From: Streptococcus sanguinis
Lineage (GTDB): Bacteria; Bacillota; Bacilli; Lactobacillales; Streptococcaceae
Assembly (NCBI RefSeq): GCF_001078705.1
Contig: NZ_CDMW01000001.1
Span: 1,233,541 to 1,297,540 of the forward strand
Reading direction: 5' to 3'
DNA length: 64,000 bases
Positions within the stretch are counted from its first letter, which is position 1, and every line of letters begins with the position of its first letter. Below are positions 52,336-62,176 of the stretch, piece by piece. The notes beneath the pieces are model-generated. The model made no database searches and was not told where the DNA came from. It saw only the letters and a program-made list of their open reading frames with translations. Position numbers and translations under genes: made by a program.

Positions 52336-53159
52336 TCAACCCAAAGCCACATCCAAAACCATCATGAGAACAAAGCCCACCATGAGACCTAAGGTCGCCA
52401 CATCAGTATTGCCATTGGTCTGCAAATCCGGTATCAGCTCCTCTACCACTACGAAAATCATAGGTCCTGCCGCAAAGGAAAGGGCATAGGGCAGAATCGC
52501 CGTCATGGCCATAACGGCAACTGATCCTAGAACAGCCCCGATGGCTCAACAATAGCAGACATGGAGCCCCAGTAAAAGGCTTTAAGCCGAGACTTGCCGT
52601 CCGTCCGAATCGGAATGGACAGAGCAGCCCCCTCCGGGACGTTTTGCAGGCCAATTCCCAAAGCTAGGCCAATCGCGCCAACAAAGGCTTCTGGACTAGG
52701 ATTAGCGGACAAAGCACCAAAGGCTACTCCGACTGCCAAACCTTCTGGAAAATTGTGAATGATAATGGCTAAGAAAAGCAGAGCTGTCTTGGACAGCTTC
52801 TTGCGGCTATGCTCAGGAACACTCTCTGCCTCCGAAATATCCTTGCTCAAGTGCAAGTGAGGCACCACAGCATCAATCAGCCGCAGGAAAAAACCTCCCA
52901 CTAAAAAACCAATCGCTGCAGGCAACCAGGATAGCTTGCCATAAGAACTTTGCGCATACTCAATCGATGGTGCCAAAAGCGACTAAAAGGAAGCCGCAAT
53001 CATGACGCCTGCCGCAAAGCCCATCATAATATCCAGCAGCTTGCGACTGACCTGTTTAAAGAAAAATACAACAGCCGAGCCTACAATGGTACATCCCCAT
53101 GTAAAAAGCCCAGCCAAGAATGCCTGCATAACCACAGGCTGCGATTGTAACCAATCCAT
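52336..53159 (-). pseudogene. ZIP family metal transporter, two inactivating lesions
   Basis: Reading from the ATG at 53159 (AGGAG 4-5 bases upstream) gives WLQSQPVVMQAFLAGLFTWG ... GFAAGVMIAASF and then TAG at 52985-52983, where a Trp codon is expected. The same frame continues with SLLAPSIEYAQ and the ZIP core HNFPEGLAVGVAFG. Near 52541-52545 one base is missing (GAG-CC-ATC-GGG), after which another frame carries [11 protein letters not shown] to the end. About 274 codons in all. Such proteins import zinc or manganese. Two independent lesions argue for a true pseudogene. Confidence 0.85.
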
Positions 53160-53181
53160 AACTTCTCCTTATCCTCTGAAA

Positions 53182-53713
53182 TCAATCATACAAAATCGTC
53201 TTGGTTTCTTCGATACAGTGTTTTTCCTCATTCCAGTAATGAATCCGCTCAAAAGAGCCTTTCCGCCAGTAGAGAGGCAAACGTTCACGTATGTCGTCCT
53301 GCATATCTATTTGGTCAAGTTCCGAAATCTTCCACCATTTGGGCTCCCCTTCATGATCGTTTCCCCTGACTTGCCCCTCAAAGGCAGTACAAAGAAAATC
53401 GTAATACACATACCGTTCTTTTTTACTCGGATTAGTGAAACCTGAAATCCCTTTCAATTCCAAGTTTAGAGCAGTCAGCCCTGTTTCTTCTTTTAATTCG
53501 CGCCTTGCAGCTTCGAAAAAAGATTCTGGAAACTCTTACGAAGGTAAAAAGCTAAGCTTTTTCTATCCCCAACCTTCACCAGTCTATCCCCAGACTGGTG
53601 AAGCCGCCTGGTTGTATCCACCCTTTAAAGTTATCATGCCGGCGATTAAGCAGTAGGATTTCTTCATCTTTTTTTACACAAATATTGACCCAATTCAAAA
53701 TAGTTTCTGTCAT
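53182..53713 (-). pseudogene. Nudix hydrolase gene interrupted by a 67-base insert
   Basis: The ATG at 53713 opens TETILNWVNICVKKDEEILLLNR ... GWIQPGG, where the Nudix box should follow. Then comes palindromic sequence with stops. The frame resumes at 53535 as EFPESFFEAARRELKEETGL, which completes the Nudix box, and ends at 53182 with a normal C-terminal part. The junction lies between the two Gly and the first Glu of the box. The gene overlaps no neighbour but starts 1 base after the DadA stop, so it was part of that operon. Confidence 0.8.
53536..53602. repeat. Short palindromic insert in the Nudix gene
   Basis: Contains a 12-base inverted repeat (CTTCACCAGTCT 53574-53585 with AGACTGGTGAAG 53592-53603), a second palindrome AAAAAGCTAAGCTTTTT (53546-53562) and a direct repeat CTATCCCC (53563-53570 and 53584-53591). 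No coding capacity. Some bases at each end may belong to the host gene. Confidence 0.65.
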
Positions 53714-53714
53714 A

Positions 53715-54809
53715 TCAAACCTTCTCCACATACCGCTCAATAGGATAGTCAGCTGGATTCAGCAGCCCCGCTTCTCCCATAGCCATCTGAGCCAATTGGC
53801 GTCCAATAAGCGGGCCAGTTGTCAGACCAGAAGAGCCTAATCCGCTGGCAGCGTAGACATGCGGTAAGTCTGGCACAGCTCCAAAGAAAGGAGCAAAGTC
53901 GCTGGTATAAGCCCGTATTCCCACGCGCTCGCCTAGAATCTCTGCTTTAGACAGCCTTGGCAAGTAAGTTTCCGCTTCTCGCTGCAACTGATTCAATACC
54001 GTCTTATCGACCGTCAAATCAAATCCCTGATTATTTTCATGGCTGGCCCCGACACCAACCTTGCCTGCCAGAAAGGGAATGATATCCAGCTCGCCCTCAG
54101 GCATAACAACAGGGTAGTCATCTGTCTGCTCAGCCAGCTTAAAATCACGTAGCTGTCCTTTTTGCGGCCGAACATCTGTCTTATAGCCCAGTGGCTGCAA
54201 GATTTCTCCCAGCCAAGCCCCCACAGCCAAGACAACACAGTCAAAGCTACAACCATCCACCAGAAGTTGCTCTCTTTCTACTGTCAAGTTTACCTTTTTC
54301 TCAACCAACTCTGCCTTGCTGGCTTTCAGAAGCCTCTCCGTCAAGAGTGCTCCCTCCACACGAGCACCGCCGGAAGCATAGAGAAGTCGCTCAAAGCCTA
54401 GTAAGTCTGGAAATTTCTCCTGGGCTTCCTGACGGCTAAGAAGACTCAAGTCCCCTATTAAGGGCGACTCTTCCCGACGATTAGAAGCCAAATCATAAAG
54501 CTCCTGCAGCTTGCTCTCATCCTTTTTCAGCAGATAAACACCTGTCTGTTGGTAAAAGTCTGTCTGGATTCCAGCCGCTTTCAGATCCGCAATCAAGACC
54601 TGATAAAAATCAGCGCCCAAACGCGCCATCCTATACCAAACCTTGTTGCGACGCTTGGAAAACCAAGGACTGATAATGCCAGCGGCTGCCTTGGTTGCCT
54701 GCCCCTTACCGTCATCAAAGACAGTCACTTCCACATCTGGGGATTTTGAAAGATAGTAAGCGGCTGTTGATCCGACAATTCCAGCACCAATTACTGCTAC
54801 TTTTTTCAT
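53715..54809 (-). CDS. FAD-dependent oxidoreductase, DadA/D-amino acid oxidase family
   Basis: 364 residues from the ATG at 54809 (GAGGGAG upstream); the in-frame extension to 54848 enters nif3. FAD site VIGAGIVGSTAAYYLS at 5-20, and the C-terminal second FAD strand HVYAASGLGSSGLTTGPLIGRQLA. Members oxidise D-amino acids or glycine-like amines. It follows nif3 by 11 bases in an operon trmK-nif3-dadA-like-(Nudix relic). Substrate not predictable. Confidence 0.85.
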   Translation of the reverse strand: MKKVAVIGAGIVGSTAAYYLSKSPDVEVTVFDDGKGQATKAAAGIISPWFSKRRNKVWYRMARLGADFYQVLIADLKAAGIQTDFYQQTGVYLLKKDESKLQELYDLASNRREESPLIGDLSLLSRQEAQEKFPDLLGFERLLYASGGARVEGALLTERLLKASKAELVEKKVNLTVEREQLLVDGCSFDCVVLAVGAWLGEILQPLGYKTDVRPQKGQLRDFKLAEQTDDYPVVMPEGELDIIPFLAGKVGVGASHENNQGFDLTVDKTVLNQLQREAETYLPRLSKAEILGERVGIRAYTSDFAPFFGAVPDLPHVYAASGLGSSGLTTGPLIGRQLAQMAMGEAGLLNPADYPIERYVEKV

Positions 54810-54820
54810 GTCGCTCCCTC

Positions 54821-55618
54821 TCAAATATGTCGGAAAGGATTGGTCCAAGCCTGACTAGCCAGAATCTCGATCTCCCAGCCTTCTTCTGCCTTCCAAGTAT
54901 CAAGCTTTTCTTTTAATTTTTCCGCAAATAGAACCTCGATATGATGTCCAGGATCCAGCGCTAAAAGACCTTCTGTCAGCATCTCCTGAGCTGTATGATA
55001 GTAAATATCACCTGTTATGTAGACCTGCGCTCCCTTGGCAATGGCCTCTGGATAAAAGGACTGACCGCTGCCACCACAAATAGCCACACGCTCAATCACG
55101 CGTTCAAAATCCGCTTCTTCATAAGTGACCAGACGCAAACAATCTAGTCCAAAACTTGCCTTGACCTTAGCCGCAAAGTCCCCAAAGGTCTGAGGAGCAA
55201 TCTTCCCTATACGACCAATGCCCTGCTCTGGACCGGTCTGACTAAGGAAACTTGTTTCCTCAATCTCCAGAAGCTGGCAGAACCAATCATTGAGCCCGTC
55301 CTCCACAACATCAATATTGGTATGACTGACATAGACAGCAATATCATGCTTGATGAGGTCTAAAATCATCTGATTTCGCGCCTTATCTGCCACTAGGTCC
55401 TTGAGCGGGCGAAAAATAGGCGCATGCTTAACGATAATCAATCCAGCACCTGCCTCAATAGCCTCCGCCACCGTCTGCTCGCGAATATCTAGCGCTACTA
55501 GGACCTTGTCCACTTCTTTGTCCAAAGTTCCGATTTGCAAGCCTGAAATGTCACCCTCCATGGACAGTTCTTGCGGGCAGTAGGCTTCATAACGAGCGAT
55601 GATTTCACTTGCTAGCAT
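54821..55618 (-). CDS. Nif3-like dinuclear metal centre protein
   Basis: 265 residues from the ATG at 55618, 5 bases after AAGGAGGT. Metal ligands are visible in [23 protein letters not shown] and the late [11 protein letters not shown] and GHHIE. The short Firmicute form lacking the middle insertion. Nif3 proteins form hexamers; the exact reaction is unsettled. It overlaps trmK by 14 bases, the usual pairing in Gram-positives. Confidence 0.9.
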   Translation of the reverse strand: MLASEIIARYEAYCPQELSMEGDISGLQIGTLDKEVDKVLVALDIREQTVAEAIEAGAGLIIVKHAPIFRPLKDLVADKARNQMILDLIKHDIAVYVSHTNIDVVEDGLNDWFCQLLEIEETSFLSQTGPEQGIGRIGKIAPQTFGDFAAKVKASFGLDCLRLVTYEEADFERVIERVAICGGSGQSFYPEAIAKGAQVYITGDIYYHTAQEMLTEGLLALDPGHHIEVLFAEKLKEKLDTWKAEEGWEIEILASQAWTNPFRHI

Positions 55619-56294
55619 GGAGTACCTCCTTGATACTTTCAATTTTTTGAGACATAGCAGAGCGTTCTAGCTGATTCTTTTCTGGGATATGGGCTAGAGC
55701 TCCTTCAAGTTTCTTCAGTTCTTTTTGCCATCTTAACTGAAAAGCAGGTGACTGTTGCTTCATCAGAAAAGGCCCAAAGCGCTTTTCTTGCTCTGTCAAA
55801 GTTTGCTGGCCTGCTTCTGCAACCAGGATTTCGTAAAACTTACCAGCCTCTTCTAGGATATCCTCAGCTAGCAAGCGAAAGCCCTTAGACACCAGCCAGC
55901 TGCGGAGCTCATCCTCTCGGTTATTGGGTTGCAAAATCAAACGGGAAATAGACCCCAGCTTAGCTCTGCCATTTTCCAAAATCTCTGAAATCAAGCGACC
56001 ACCCATGCCAGCTATAACGATGGTGTCAATCTGATCTTCCGCTTCAAAAGCCTCCAGACCATTGGCCAATCGAACCTCAATCTGCTCCGTCAGTCCATGC
56101 TCTGCCACATTTTTCTGGGCAGACCGAAAAGGCCCCTCTACCACTTCTCCGGCCAGAGCCTTCTCAATCCGTCCTTGCTGAATCAGGTAAATAGGCAGAT
56201 AGGCGTGATCGCTCCCAACATCCAGCAACTTTGCCCCATTCGGCACAAAAGCAGCTACTCGCTCCAAGCGTTGGGAAATAGTCTTTTTTTGCAT
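55605..56294 (-). CDS. trmK: tRNA (adenine-22-N1)-methyltransferase
   Basis: 229 residues. SAM site [19 protein letters not shown] at 22-40, then [17 protein letters not shown] and [16 protein letters not shown] with the NPPN-like motif. It methylates N1 of A22 in tRNA. First gene of the operon with nif3. The C-terminal helical extension (residues 160-225) is typical. Confidence 0.9.
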   Translation of the reverse strand: MQKKTISQRLERVAAFVPNGAKLLDVGSDHAYLPIYLIQQGRIEKALAGEVVEGPFRSAQKNVAEHGLTEQIEVRLANGLEAFEAEDQIDTIVIAGMGGRLISEILENGRAKLGSISRLILQPNNREDELRSWLVSKGFRLLAEDILEEAGKFYEILVAEAGQQTLTEQEKRFGPFLMKQQSPAFQLRWQKELKKLEGALAHIPEKNQLERSAMSQKIESIKEVLHASK

Positions 56295-56435
56295 TGCTTA
56301 CTCTTTTCTAAACATTCTTCTATTCAGTATATCATTTTTAAGGGTTTAAAAAAAGCAGCGGAGGAAAAATCAGCCTGTTGATAAACTGATTTTGTCTCGC
56401 CACTTGATGATGGGAAGTTCCTCCCCATCAAATGT

Positions 56436-57224
56436 TTATTTGATTTCCTGATACTCGGCAGCTAAACCTCGCTGGACTGCCGGACGAGCCACAATCTTCT
56501 CCGCCCAAGCAGATAGGTGTTTGTAGGAGGTGGCATCCAAGAACTCAGCTGCGCCTGGATAGAGCTTATCCTGCACTAACTGCCCATACCAAGACCAGAT
56601 AGCAATATCAGCAATACTGTAGTCATCTCCTGCGATATAAGCTTTCTTGGCTAATTCTTTATCTAATAAATCCAGCTGTCGCTTGGCTTCCATCGTAAAG
56701 CGATTAATCGGGTATTCTAGCTTTTCGGGAGCGTAGTTAAAGAAATGACCAAATCCGCCACCCAAGAAGGGCGCCGCGCCTGTCTGCCAGAAGAGCCAGT
56801 TGAGCACCTCAGTTCGACCAGCCAAATCTGACGGAATCAGCTTTCCGAACTTCTCTGCTAGATAGAGTAGGATATTTGCTGATTCAAATACAGGAATCGG
56901 CTTATGACCTGACTGATCCAACAAGGCCGGAATCTTAGAGTTGGGATTGATTTTCACAAAATCTGAGCCAAACTGGTCGCCATCCATGATGCTGATCTTA
57001 TAGAGGTCATAGGCTGACTCTGTCACCCCTGCTGCCAGCAGTTCCTCCAGCATAATCGTCACCTTGACCCCATTTGGAGTTCCAAGCGAATACAGCTGAA
57101 AAGGCTCTTTCCCGACAGGAAGCTTCTGCTCAAAGCGAGCGCCAGCAGTAGGCTGATTGATACCTGAAAATTTTCCTTGATCGCTGTCCGCAGCAGACCA
57201 GACTTTTGGTAATTGATAGGTCAT
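56436..57224 (-). CDS. Glutathione S-transferase family protein (YghU-like)
   Basis: 262 residues. Thioredoxin fold at about 40-130 (YSLGTPNGVKVTIMLEEL, NPNSKIPALLDQSG, VFESANILLYLAEKFG), then the helical domain with FLGGGFGHFFNYAPEKLEY, a marker of the YghU/Ure2p-like group. These proteins act as disulfide-bond oxidoreductases on glutathione. Whether this strain makes or imports glutathione is not visible here. AAAAGGAGAAAAGT-like site before the ATG. Confidence 0.9.
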   Translation of the reverse strand: MTYQLPKVWSAADSDQGKFSGINQPTAGARFEQKLPVGKEPFQLYSLGTPNGVKVTIMLEELLAAGVTESAYDLYKISIMDGDQFGSDFVKINPNSKIPALLDQSGHKPIPVFESANILLYLAEKFGKLIPSDLAGRTEVLNWLFWQTGAAPFLGGGFGHFFNYAPEKLEYPINRFTMEAKRQLDLLDKELAKKAYIAGDDYSIADIAIWSWYGQLVQDKLYPGAAEFLDATSYKHLSAWAEKIVARPAVQRGLAAEYQEIK

Positions 57225-57251
57225 ACTTTTCTCCTTTTTTATAAAACCAAG

Positions 57252-57273
57252 GGCCTGTCATATCTAACAGGCC
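57252..57273 (-). terminator. dnaD terminator
   Basis: GGCCTGT (57252-57258) and ACAGGCC (57267-57273). On the minus strand it is followed by CTTGGTTTTAT, a weak U tract. Confidence 0.6.
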
Positions 57274-57291
57274 ACTGCAAATCTAATAAAG

Positions 57292-57972
57292 TCAGTCCTT
57301 CCACAAATTCATGGCATTGAGGAAATCATCTGAAACTGTCACATTTTGAGGATTGGCTGCTTCACGTTCTTCCCGTTTGGCTTCTACCTGAGCAAGCGTA
57401 GTGATGCCTTCTTTACGCCAATTGCGCAAGATAGCCTGAATATACTTCCAGTTGGCCTTGCCATTAAACACAGCCTCACGAAGGGCAGCCTTGACCAAGT
57501 CAGGATTGGTTTTATCGTCTTGAACAGTCTTAGTCAAGTCCTCAATTTCAAAAGGTGTCAAGAGACGGCCCAGCTCCTGCTGGAAGGTCTCCACCAAGTC
57601 TTTTAAAACATTCTGTGGCGCCTTTGCCACAGTCTGCGGACCACTTTTGGCTGCCAGCAGTTCATCCAGCTTTTCCAAAGCCGGTGAAGCATCAAAGATA
57701 ACCTCTGTCTCTCCATTGAGCTCAATGGTTTTATACTGCAAGAGACCTTTCTCCGTCAGATGGGACATAGAGCGATTGACTTCTGACAGGGTCTTACCAA
57801 TATGCTCCGCAATCTGACTAGGCGCCAGCTCTTCCAGAGAAGTTGTATTTTGCAGATAGAAAAACTGCCAGACCAAAAAATCATCGCTGGAATCAAAGAT
57901 ATCTTTAAAATGTAAAAGAAGGGCACTCGGGATTACAAGATTACCCGATTTAAAAGCTGATAAATAAGTCAT
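57292..57972 (-). CDS. dnaD: DNA replication protein DnaD
   Basis: 226 residues. N-terminal winged-helix part (about 1-100: LEELAPSQIAEHIGKTLSEVNRSMSHLTEKGLL) and DnaD domain (about 125-200) with the conserved end NWKYIQAILRNWRKEG. It takes part in loading the replicative helicase at oriC and at restart sites. It lies 8 bases after metA and is probably cotranscribed with it. Confidence 0.93.
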   Translation of the reverse strand: MTYLSAFKSGNLVIPSALLLHFKDIFDSSDDFLVWQFFYLQNTTSLEELAPSQIAEHIGKTLSEVNRSMSHLTEKGLLQYKTIELNGETEVIFDASPALEKLDELLAAKSGPQTVAKAPQNVLKDLVETFQQELGRLLTPFEIEDLTKTVQDDKTNPDLVKAALREAVFNGKANWKYIQAILRNWRKEGITTLAQVEAKREEREAANPQNVTVSDDFLNAMNLWKD

Positions 57973-57980
57973 GTCACCTC

Positions 57981-58922
57981 TTATAGATAAGCAAAAAACG
58001 ATATATCATTTTCAGGACTTTCCCAGTCAAAAGGCGTCTCCTGATAGACAGCATAATTGACCCAATTGCTGAAAAAGAGTGCTGCGGCCGAACTCCAACG
58101 CAAGGCCGGTGTCGCATGGACATCATCGTTTTTGAAATAATTCTCTGGAATGTGTGGGTTCTTCCCTGCCTTCAAATCGCGGAAATATTCCTTAGATAAA
58201 GTATCGCGGTCGTATTCCATGTGACCGAAGCTATATACTTCTCGCAAGTCTCGGCTAGCCAACACAGAGAGGCCCGTATCCTCTCCATACGAAAGAATTT
58301 CCAGATTGGTCAGATTGACAATATCTTCCTTCAGAACTTCGGTATGACGGGAATGCGGCGTATAAAACTCATCGTCAAAGCCACGGAAAAGTAGATTACT
58401 GCTGTCAGCTGACTGGCTATAGACACCCGATAATTTGCGCGTCATCTGCTGCTTGTCCACGCCGTAGCGAGCATAAAGTCCAGCCTGAGCTCCCCAACAG
58501 ATATGCAGAGTCGAAAAGACATGGGTCTTGGACCATTCAATCACCTGCTGGAACTCTTCCCAGTAGTCGACCGCTTCAAAAGGCAGATGCTCTACCGGTG
58601 CACCAGTGATAATCAAGCCATCAAAATAGCGATTTTCAACCTCATCAAAAGTCTTATAGAAAGTCTCCATATGCTCTGCACGTGTCGTTTTAGACTGATG
58701 AGAGCTCATGTAGAGGAAGTCAATAGTCAACTGCAGCGGAGTATTAGCCAAGTGGCGCAGTATCTGAGTCTCCGTTACCATTTTCTGGGGCATGAGATTG
58801 AGTACCAAAATATTCAGAGGTCGGATATCCTGATGGTCCGCCCTGTCGTCATCCATGACAAAGATATTCTCAGAATTTAAAATGTCAACAGCTGGCAGTT
58901 TCTTATCAATCTTAATTGGCAT
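57981..58922 (-). CDS. metA: Homoserine O-acyltransferase (probably acetyl)
   Basis: 313 residues, full MetA length. Catalytic Cys142 in [11 protein letters not shown], His/Glu of the triad near 234/236 in FGHMEYD. Glu111 ([10 protein letters not shown]) is the residue that marks acetyl-CoA use in the Bacillus cereus enzyme, so acetyl transfer is more likely than succinyl. First step of methionine synthesis from homoserine. AAGGAGA lies 7 bases before the ATG. Two MET-box-like sites precede the promoter. Confidence 0.93.
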   Translation of the reverse strand: MPIKIDKKLPAVDILNSENIFVMDDDRADHQDIRPLNILVLNLMPQKMVTETQILRHLANTPLQLTIDFLYMSSHQSKTTRAEHMETFYKTFDEVENRYFDGLIITGAPVEHLPFEAVDYWEEFQQVIEWSKTHVFSTLHICWGAQAGLYARYGVDKQQMTRKLSGVYSQSADSSNLLFRGFDDEFYTPHSRHTEVLKEDIVNLTNLEILSYGEDTGLSVLASRDLREVYSFGHMEYDRDTLSKEYFRDLKAGKNPHIPENYFKNDDVHATPALRWSSAAALFFSNWVNYAVYQETPFDWESPENDISFFAYL

Positions 58923-58999
58923 AAAAATATCTCCTTCAATCGTTAGAAAGGCTTGGAAATACTTTTCCAGCCTATCATTTGTTTATCCAATGTACTTTC

Positions 59000-59067
59000 A
59001 TTATACTGAAAGGAGATATAGTTTTCAATTATACTTTTTCTCTAACTAGATATAGCTAGAAACTATG
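59000..59067 (-). promoter_or_regulatory. metA promoter with two MET-box-like sites
   Basis: Minus strand: TTGAAA (59028-59023), 17 bases, TATAAT (59005-59000). The -35 lies within TATAGTTTTCAATTATA (59017-59033). A second site, TATAGCTAGAAACTATG (59051-59067), is 34 bases further up, centred about 66 bases before the predicted start. Both resemble the streptococcal MET-box TATAGTTTNAAACTATA bound by the LysR-type regulator MetR/MtaR (1-3 mismatches each). LysR proteins typically bind near -65 and near -35. Confidence 0.7.
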
Positions 59068-59069
59068 TA

Positions 59070-59582
59070 TTAATAGTGCATCAGAACCTTATAGTCGTAA
59101 TCGCCGATAACTTCGCGACCCTTGAGCTCATCCAGCTCAATAAGGAAGGCACAGCCGGCTACCACACCGCCAAGGCGCTCAATCATCTCAATCGTCGCCT
59201 TCACTGTTCCACCAGTCGCAAGGAGATCATCTACGATTAGAACGCGCTGACCTGGCTTGATAGCATCGGCATGCATAGTCAAAGTATCTACACCGTACTC
59301 TTTTTCATAGTCAGCTGAGATAACCTCACGAGGAAGCTTACCAGGCTTACGGACTGGAGCAAAGCCGATTCCTAACTCAAAGGCAACTGGACAGCCCACG
59401 ATAAAGCCACGAGCTTCCGGTCCAACAATCATGTCAATCTTCTTGTCTGTCGCATACTGAACAATCTCACGAACAGCGTAGCTATAAGCATTTCCATCTG
59501 CCATCAATGGGCTGATATCACGGAATGTCACGCCCTCCTTTGGATAATTTTCGATTGTTGCAATATAGTCTTTTAAATTCAT
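59070..59582 (-). CDS. apt: Adenine phosphoribosyltransferase
   Basis: 170 residues, full length. PRPP site [13 protein letters not shown] near 118-130 and adenine site region [17 protein letters not shown] near the start, [14 protein letters not shown] in the middle. It salvages adenine to AMP. GAAAGTATATAATG before the start gives only a modest ribosome site. It lies downstream of recJ, a neighbour pair common in streptococci, with 275 bases between. Confidence 0.95.
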   Translation of the reverse strand: MNLKDYIATIENYPKEGVTFRDISPLMADGNAYSYAVREIVQYATDKKIDMIVGPEARGFIVGCPVAFELGIGFAPVRKPGKLPREVISADYEKEYGVDTLTMHADAIKPGQRVLIVDDLLATGGTVKATIEMIERLGGVVAGCAFLIELDELKGREVIGDYDYKVLMHY

Positions 59583-59857
59583 TATATACTTTCTTTCAAA
59601 AAAATTTTTTACTCTCTATTATATCACTTTTTCATCCAAATGGTAACAGAAAACTTACTTTTTAAGGGGATAGATTATTTAATTTAAAAGAGTATGTCTC
59701 ATTCATTTATAGACCACCGTATTGAGGCTGGGATTGAGTTGGTTATTCTTTATAATCACGTCTTCTACTAGCTCCAAGAACGAAACTTATTTTTCCCTAA
59801 AAGGCTGAGCCATAGGTCCAAGCCATTCACTTTTTAACGGGATTACCTGCACAATTT
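59583..59857. other. recJ-apt intergenic region
   Basis: 275 bases without a credible gene. ACTTTTTAAGGGGA (59656 on) and ACTTTTTAACGGGA (59830 on) are imperfect direct repeats at its two ends, and GAGGCTGGGATTGAG recalls the streptococcal GGCTGGGA intergenic stem without its second half. Probably an eroded repeat. Confidence 0.4.
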
Positions 59858-62071
59858 TCAGTCCGATGACATCAAATAATCATAAATCTCCTGCACGGTG
59901 CCCAGTGCCATGAGTTCTTGTTCTTTTACTAGACGCTTGAGGTCTTGGTAAATGTGACTGCTGTCAATTTCTTTCTTTTCAGCTTCCTTATTGACCGTCA
60001 TGACGCCTTCTGTGATGCTGACAAAGCCCAGTTCTTCAAAAATCTGAATCATTTTGACCAAGAGAATCGGGTCAATCTTCAGGTAAGCTGCCAGATCCTT
60101 GAGCTTATAGCGTACATCAAACTCGGGGAACTGATAGATAGTCTTGTAGAGTTTGGCAAATTGCTCACGGTTGCCAAAACCTGTCAGATAGTAAGGTTTA
60201 GCAATCTCATTCTTAAAGTAAATCGCTTCGAAATCCTGAGACTGAAGAACCTTCTTCAAGACCTGCAAATCATCAGGCAGGTCATAAACTACAACTGCTC
60301 TGCTATTTGTCAAATCCGGCAATTCCTCTGTGAAACGCAAGACAGGAACCTTGTCAGGCAGCGCCGCATTTTTGCTGCGGATATTGAAAAGCTGAACGCC
60401 GTCCACACGGGCATCTACCAGCATGAGCTGGAGACTGGTCTGTCCATTCCATTTATTGACAGAGAGGCTGACAGCTAGCTCTAGATTCTTGGTCTGGGCA
60501 AACTCTGTCGCCAGGCTTCCTTGCCCAAAAGCTACTACTTCAAAAGTAGCATCTCCCTGAGAAATTTTCAGCTTGAGATGGCTATTGCCAGCCCCCATAG
60601 TCCGAGCATTGTCCACTTTAAAGTCCTTGAGGTAAAAAAGCGGCTTCTTATTGTCCATACCAAAAGGCGCAAGTTTTTCAAAGCTTTTGAGCGTATCCAG
60701 GGTCAGTTCCGGCAGATGCAGCTCCTCATCTAAATACAGGGCTGTTTTGCCAGTCAAATCCAAATCATTGTCTAAGATGTAAGCTGTCAAGATGTCAGCA
60801 AGTTCTGCCAGCTTGTCTGCTTCGAGAGTCATTCCAGCTGCTCCAGCATGGCCGCCAAAGGCTACAAAGAGATCACGATGACTGTCCAAGGCCTCAAAAA
60901 TATTGACTGCTTCAATACTGCGGGCGCTGCCCTTAGCAATGCCATCCTCAATATTAAGCACTATGACTGGCTGGTGCAGCTCTTCCAGCAAGCGCCCAGC
61001 GACAATCCCTAGCACACCGGGATTCCAACCTTCCTTAGCCAAGACCTGCACTGGTCTCTTAGGGTCCAGCATGGTTTGTGCTTCTTCATAAATCTGCTGG
61101 ACGATTTCCTTGCGCTCGTCATTTTTCTGGTTGATCATAAGCGCAATGTCACGAGCTTCTTCGTCGTCAAAGCCTGTCAAAAGCTCAACCGCTGGATTTG
61201 GATCATCCAGCCGTCCTAAAGCATTGAGTCGGGGAGCAAGCTGGAAGCCAACTGTTTCTTCGTCCAGTTCGTCAGGCTGAATACCAGCGATTTTGAAGAG
61301 TTCCTGAAGTCCTACTCGCTGGGTATTTTTGAGGACGGAAAGGCCATATTTGATCAAAATCCGATTTTCTCCCGTCAGACTGACCATATCGGCAATGGTA
61401 CCAATAGCAACTAAGTCCAAAAGTTCGACTTGGACTTCTTCCAGCAGTGCTGTTGCCAACTTAAAAGCCACTCCACAACCAGCTAGATGCTTGAAAGGAT
61501 AATCCGCTCCGCTATGTTCCGGATGGACAATCGCATAGGCGTCTGGCAGCTCCTCAGGCATAGAGTGGTGATCCGTCACGATGACATCCACGCCCAAAGA
61601 CTGGGCCAGCTCGATAGCTTCAAGTCCCGCCACTCCATTATCCACTGTAATAATGAGCGAGATGCCTTGATTTTCAATAAAATACTTGTAAACACTGCTA
61701 TTAGGACCATAGCCGTCCGTAAAGCGATTGGGCAGATAAACCTGACACTCAGCCCCCAGTTGCTCCAAGGCTTCCTTGACAATAGATGCCGAGGTCATCC
61801 CATCAGCATCATAATCACCATAGATCAAAATCTGTTCGTAATCCTCAATCGCTGAGCGAATGCGCTCCACTGCCCGCTCCATATCATGCAGATCATAAGG
61901 GTCGTGAAGCTGGTCTAAACTAGGCTCCAAAAATTCCTGTAAAGCCTCCTCAGTCTGCACACCTCTTTGGTAAAGGAGACTAGCAGCAGTTGGTTCTAAT
62001 CCCGCCTTTTTTAAAAATTTTTCGTCTGTAAAATTAGTGGCAAACTGCCAATCATATTTTGAGCTAATCAT
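59858..62071 (-). CDS. recJ: Single-stranded-DNA exonuclease RecJ
   Basis: 737 residues from the ATG at 62071, which gives the usual start ISSKYDWQFA; GGAGAAAG lies rather far upstream. DHH motifs YGDYDADGMTSA (near 85) and VTDHHSMPEELPDAYAIVHPE, then the DHHA1 part with FGGHAGAAGMTLE, an OB domain (about 460-560) and the C-terminal extension of Firmicute RecJ. It degrades 5' ends of single-stranded DNA in recombination and repair. The window also has uvrB, but far away. Confidence 0.95.
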   Translation of the reverse strand: MISSKYDWQFATNFTDEKFLKKAGLEPTAASLLYQRGVQTEEALQEFLEPSLDQLHDPYDLHDMERAVERIRSAIEDYEQILIYGDYDADGMTSASIVKEALEQLGAECQVYLPNRFTDGYGPNSSVYKYFIENQGISLIITVDNGVAGLEAIELAQSLGVDVIVTDHHSMPEELPDAYAIVHPEHSGADYPFKHLAGCGVAFKLATALLEEVQVELLDLVAIGTIADMVSLTGENRILIKYGLSVLKNTQRVGLQELFKIAGIQPDELDEETVGFQLAPRLNALGRLDDPNPAVELLTGFDDEEARDIALMINQKNDERKEIVQQIYEEAQTMLDPKRPVQVLAKEGWNPGVLGIVAGRLLEELHQPVIVLNIEDGIAKGSARSIEAVNIFEALDSHRDLFVAFGGHAGAAGMTLEADKLAELADILTAYILDNDLDLTGKTALYLDEELHLPELTLDTLKSFEKLAPFGMDNKKPLFYLKDFKVDNARTMGAGNSHLKLKISQGDATFEVVAFGQGSLATEFAQTKNLELAVSLSVNKWNGQTSLQLMLVDARVDGVQLFNIRSKNAALPDKVPVLRFTEELPDLTNSRAVVVYDLPDDLQVLKKVLQSQDFEAIYFKNEIAKPYYLTGFGNREQFAKLYKTIYQFPEFDVRYKLKDLAAYLKIDPILLVKMIQIFEELGFVSITEGVMTVNKEAEKKEIDSSHIYQDLKRLVKEQELMALGTVQEIYDYLMSSD

Positions 62072-62124
62072 GATAAGTGAAACACTTTCTCCGTTCAATC
62101 TTGTCTGAATATTATAACATGAAA

Positions 62125-62143
62125 AGACTGGTTCAACCAGTCT
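62125..62143 (-). terminator. Terminator after HD hydrolase
   Basis: AGACTGG (62125-62131) and CCAGTCT (62137-62143). On the minus strand it is followed by TTTTCATG. Confidence 0.75.
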
Positions 62144-62176
62144 CAAACTTCTTATCTTCGAGCAAGGTTCTCAGCC

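Noticed and set aside
56408-56430. Hairpin TGATGGG/CCCATCA after the GST gene as a terminator
   Set aside because: On the minus strand it lacks a following T run, so termination is doubtful.
58923-59069. SAM riboswitch (S-box or SMK) before metA
   Set aside because: The leader from the mapped promoter is only about 70 bases and lacks the conserved cores; the MET-boxes explain regulation better.
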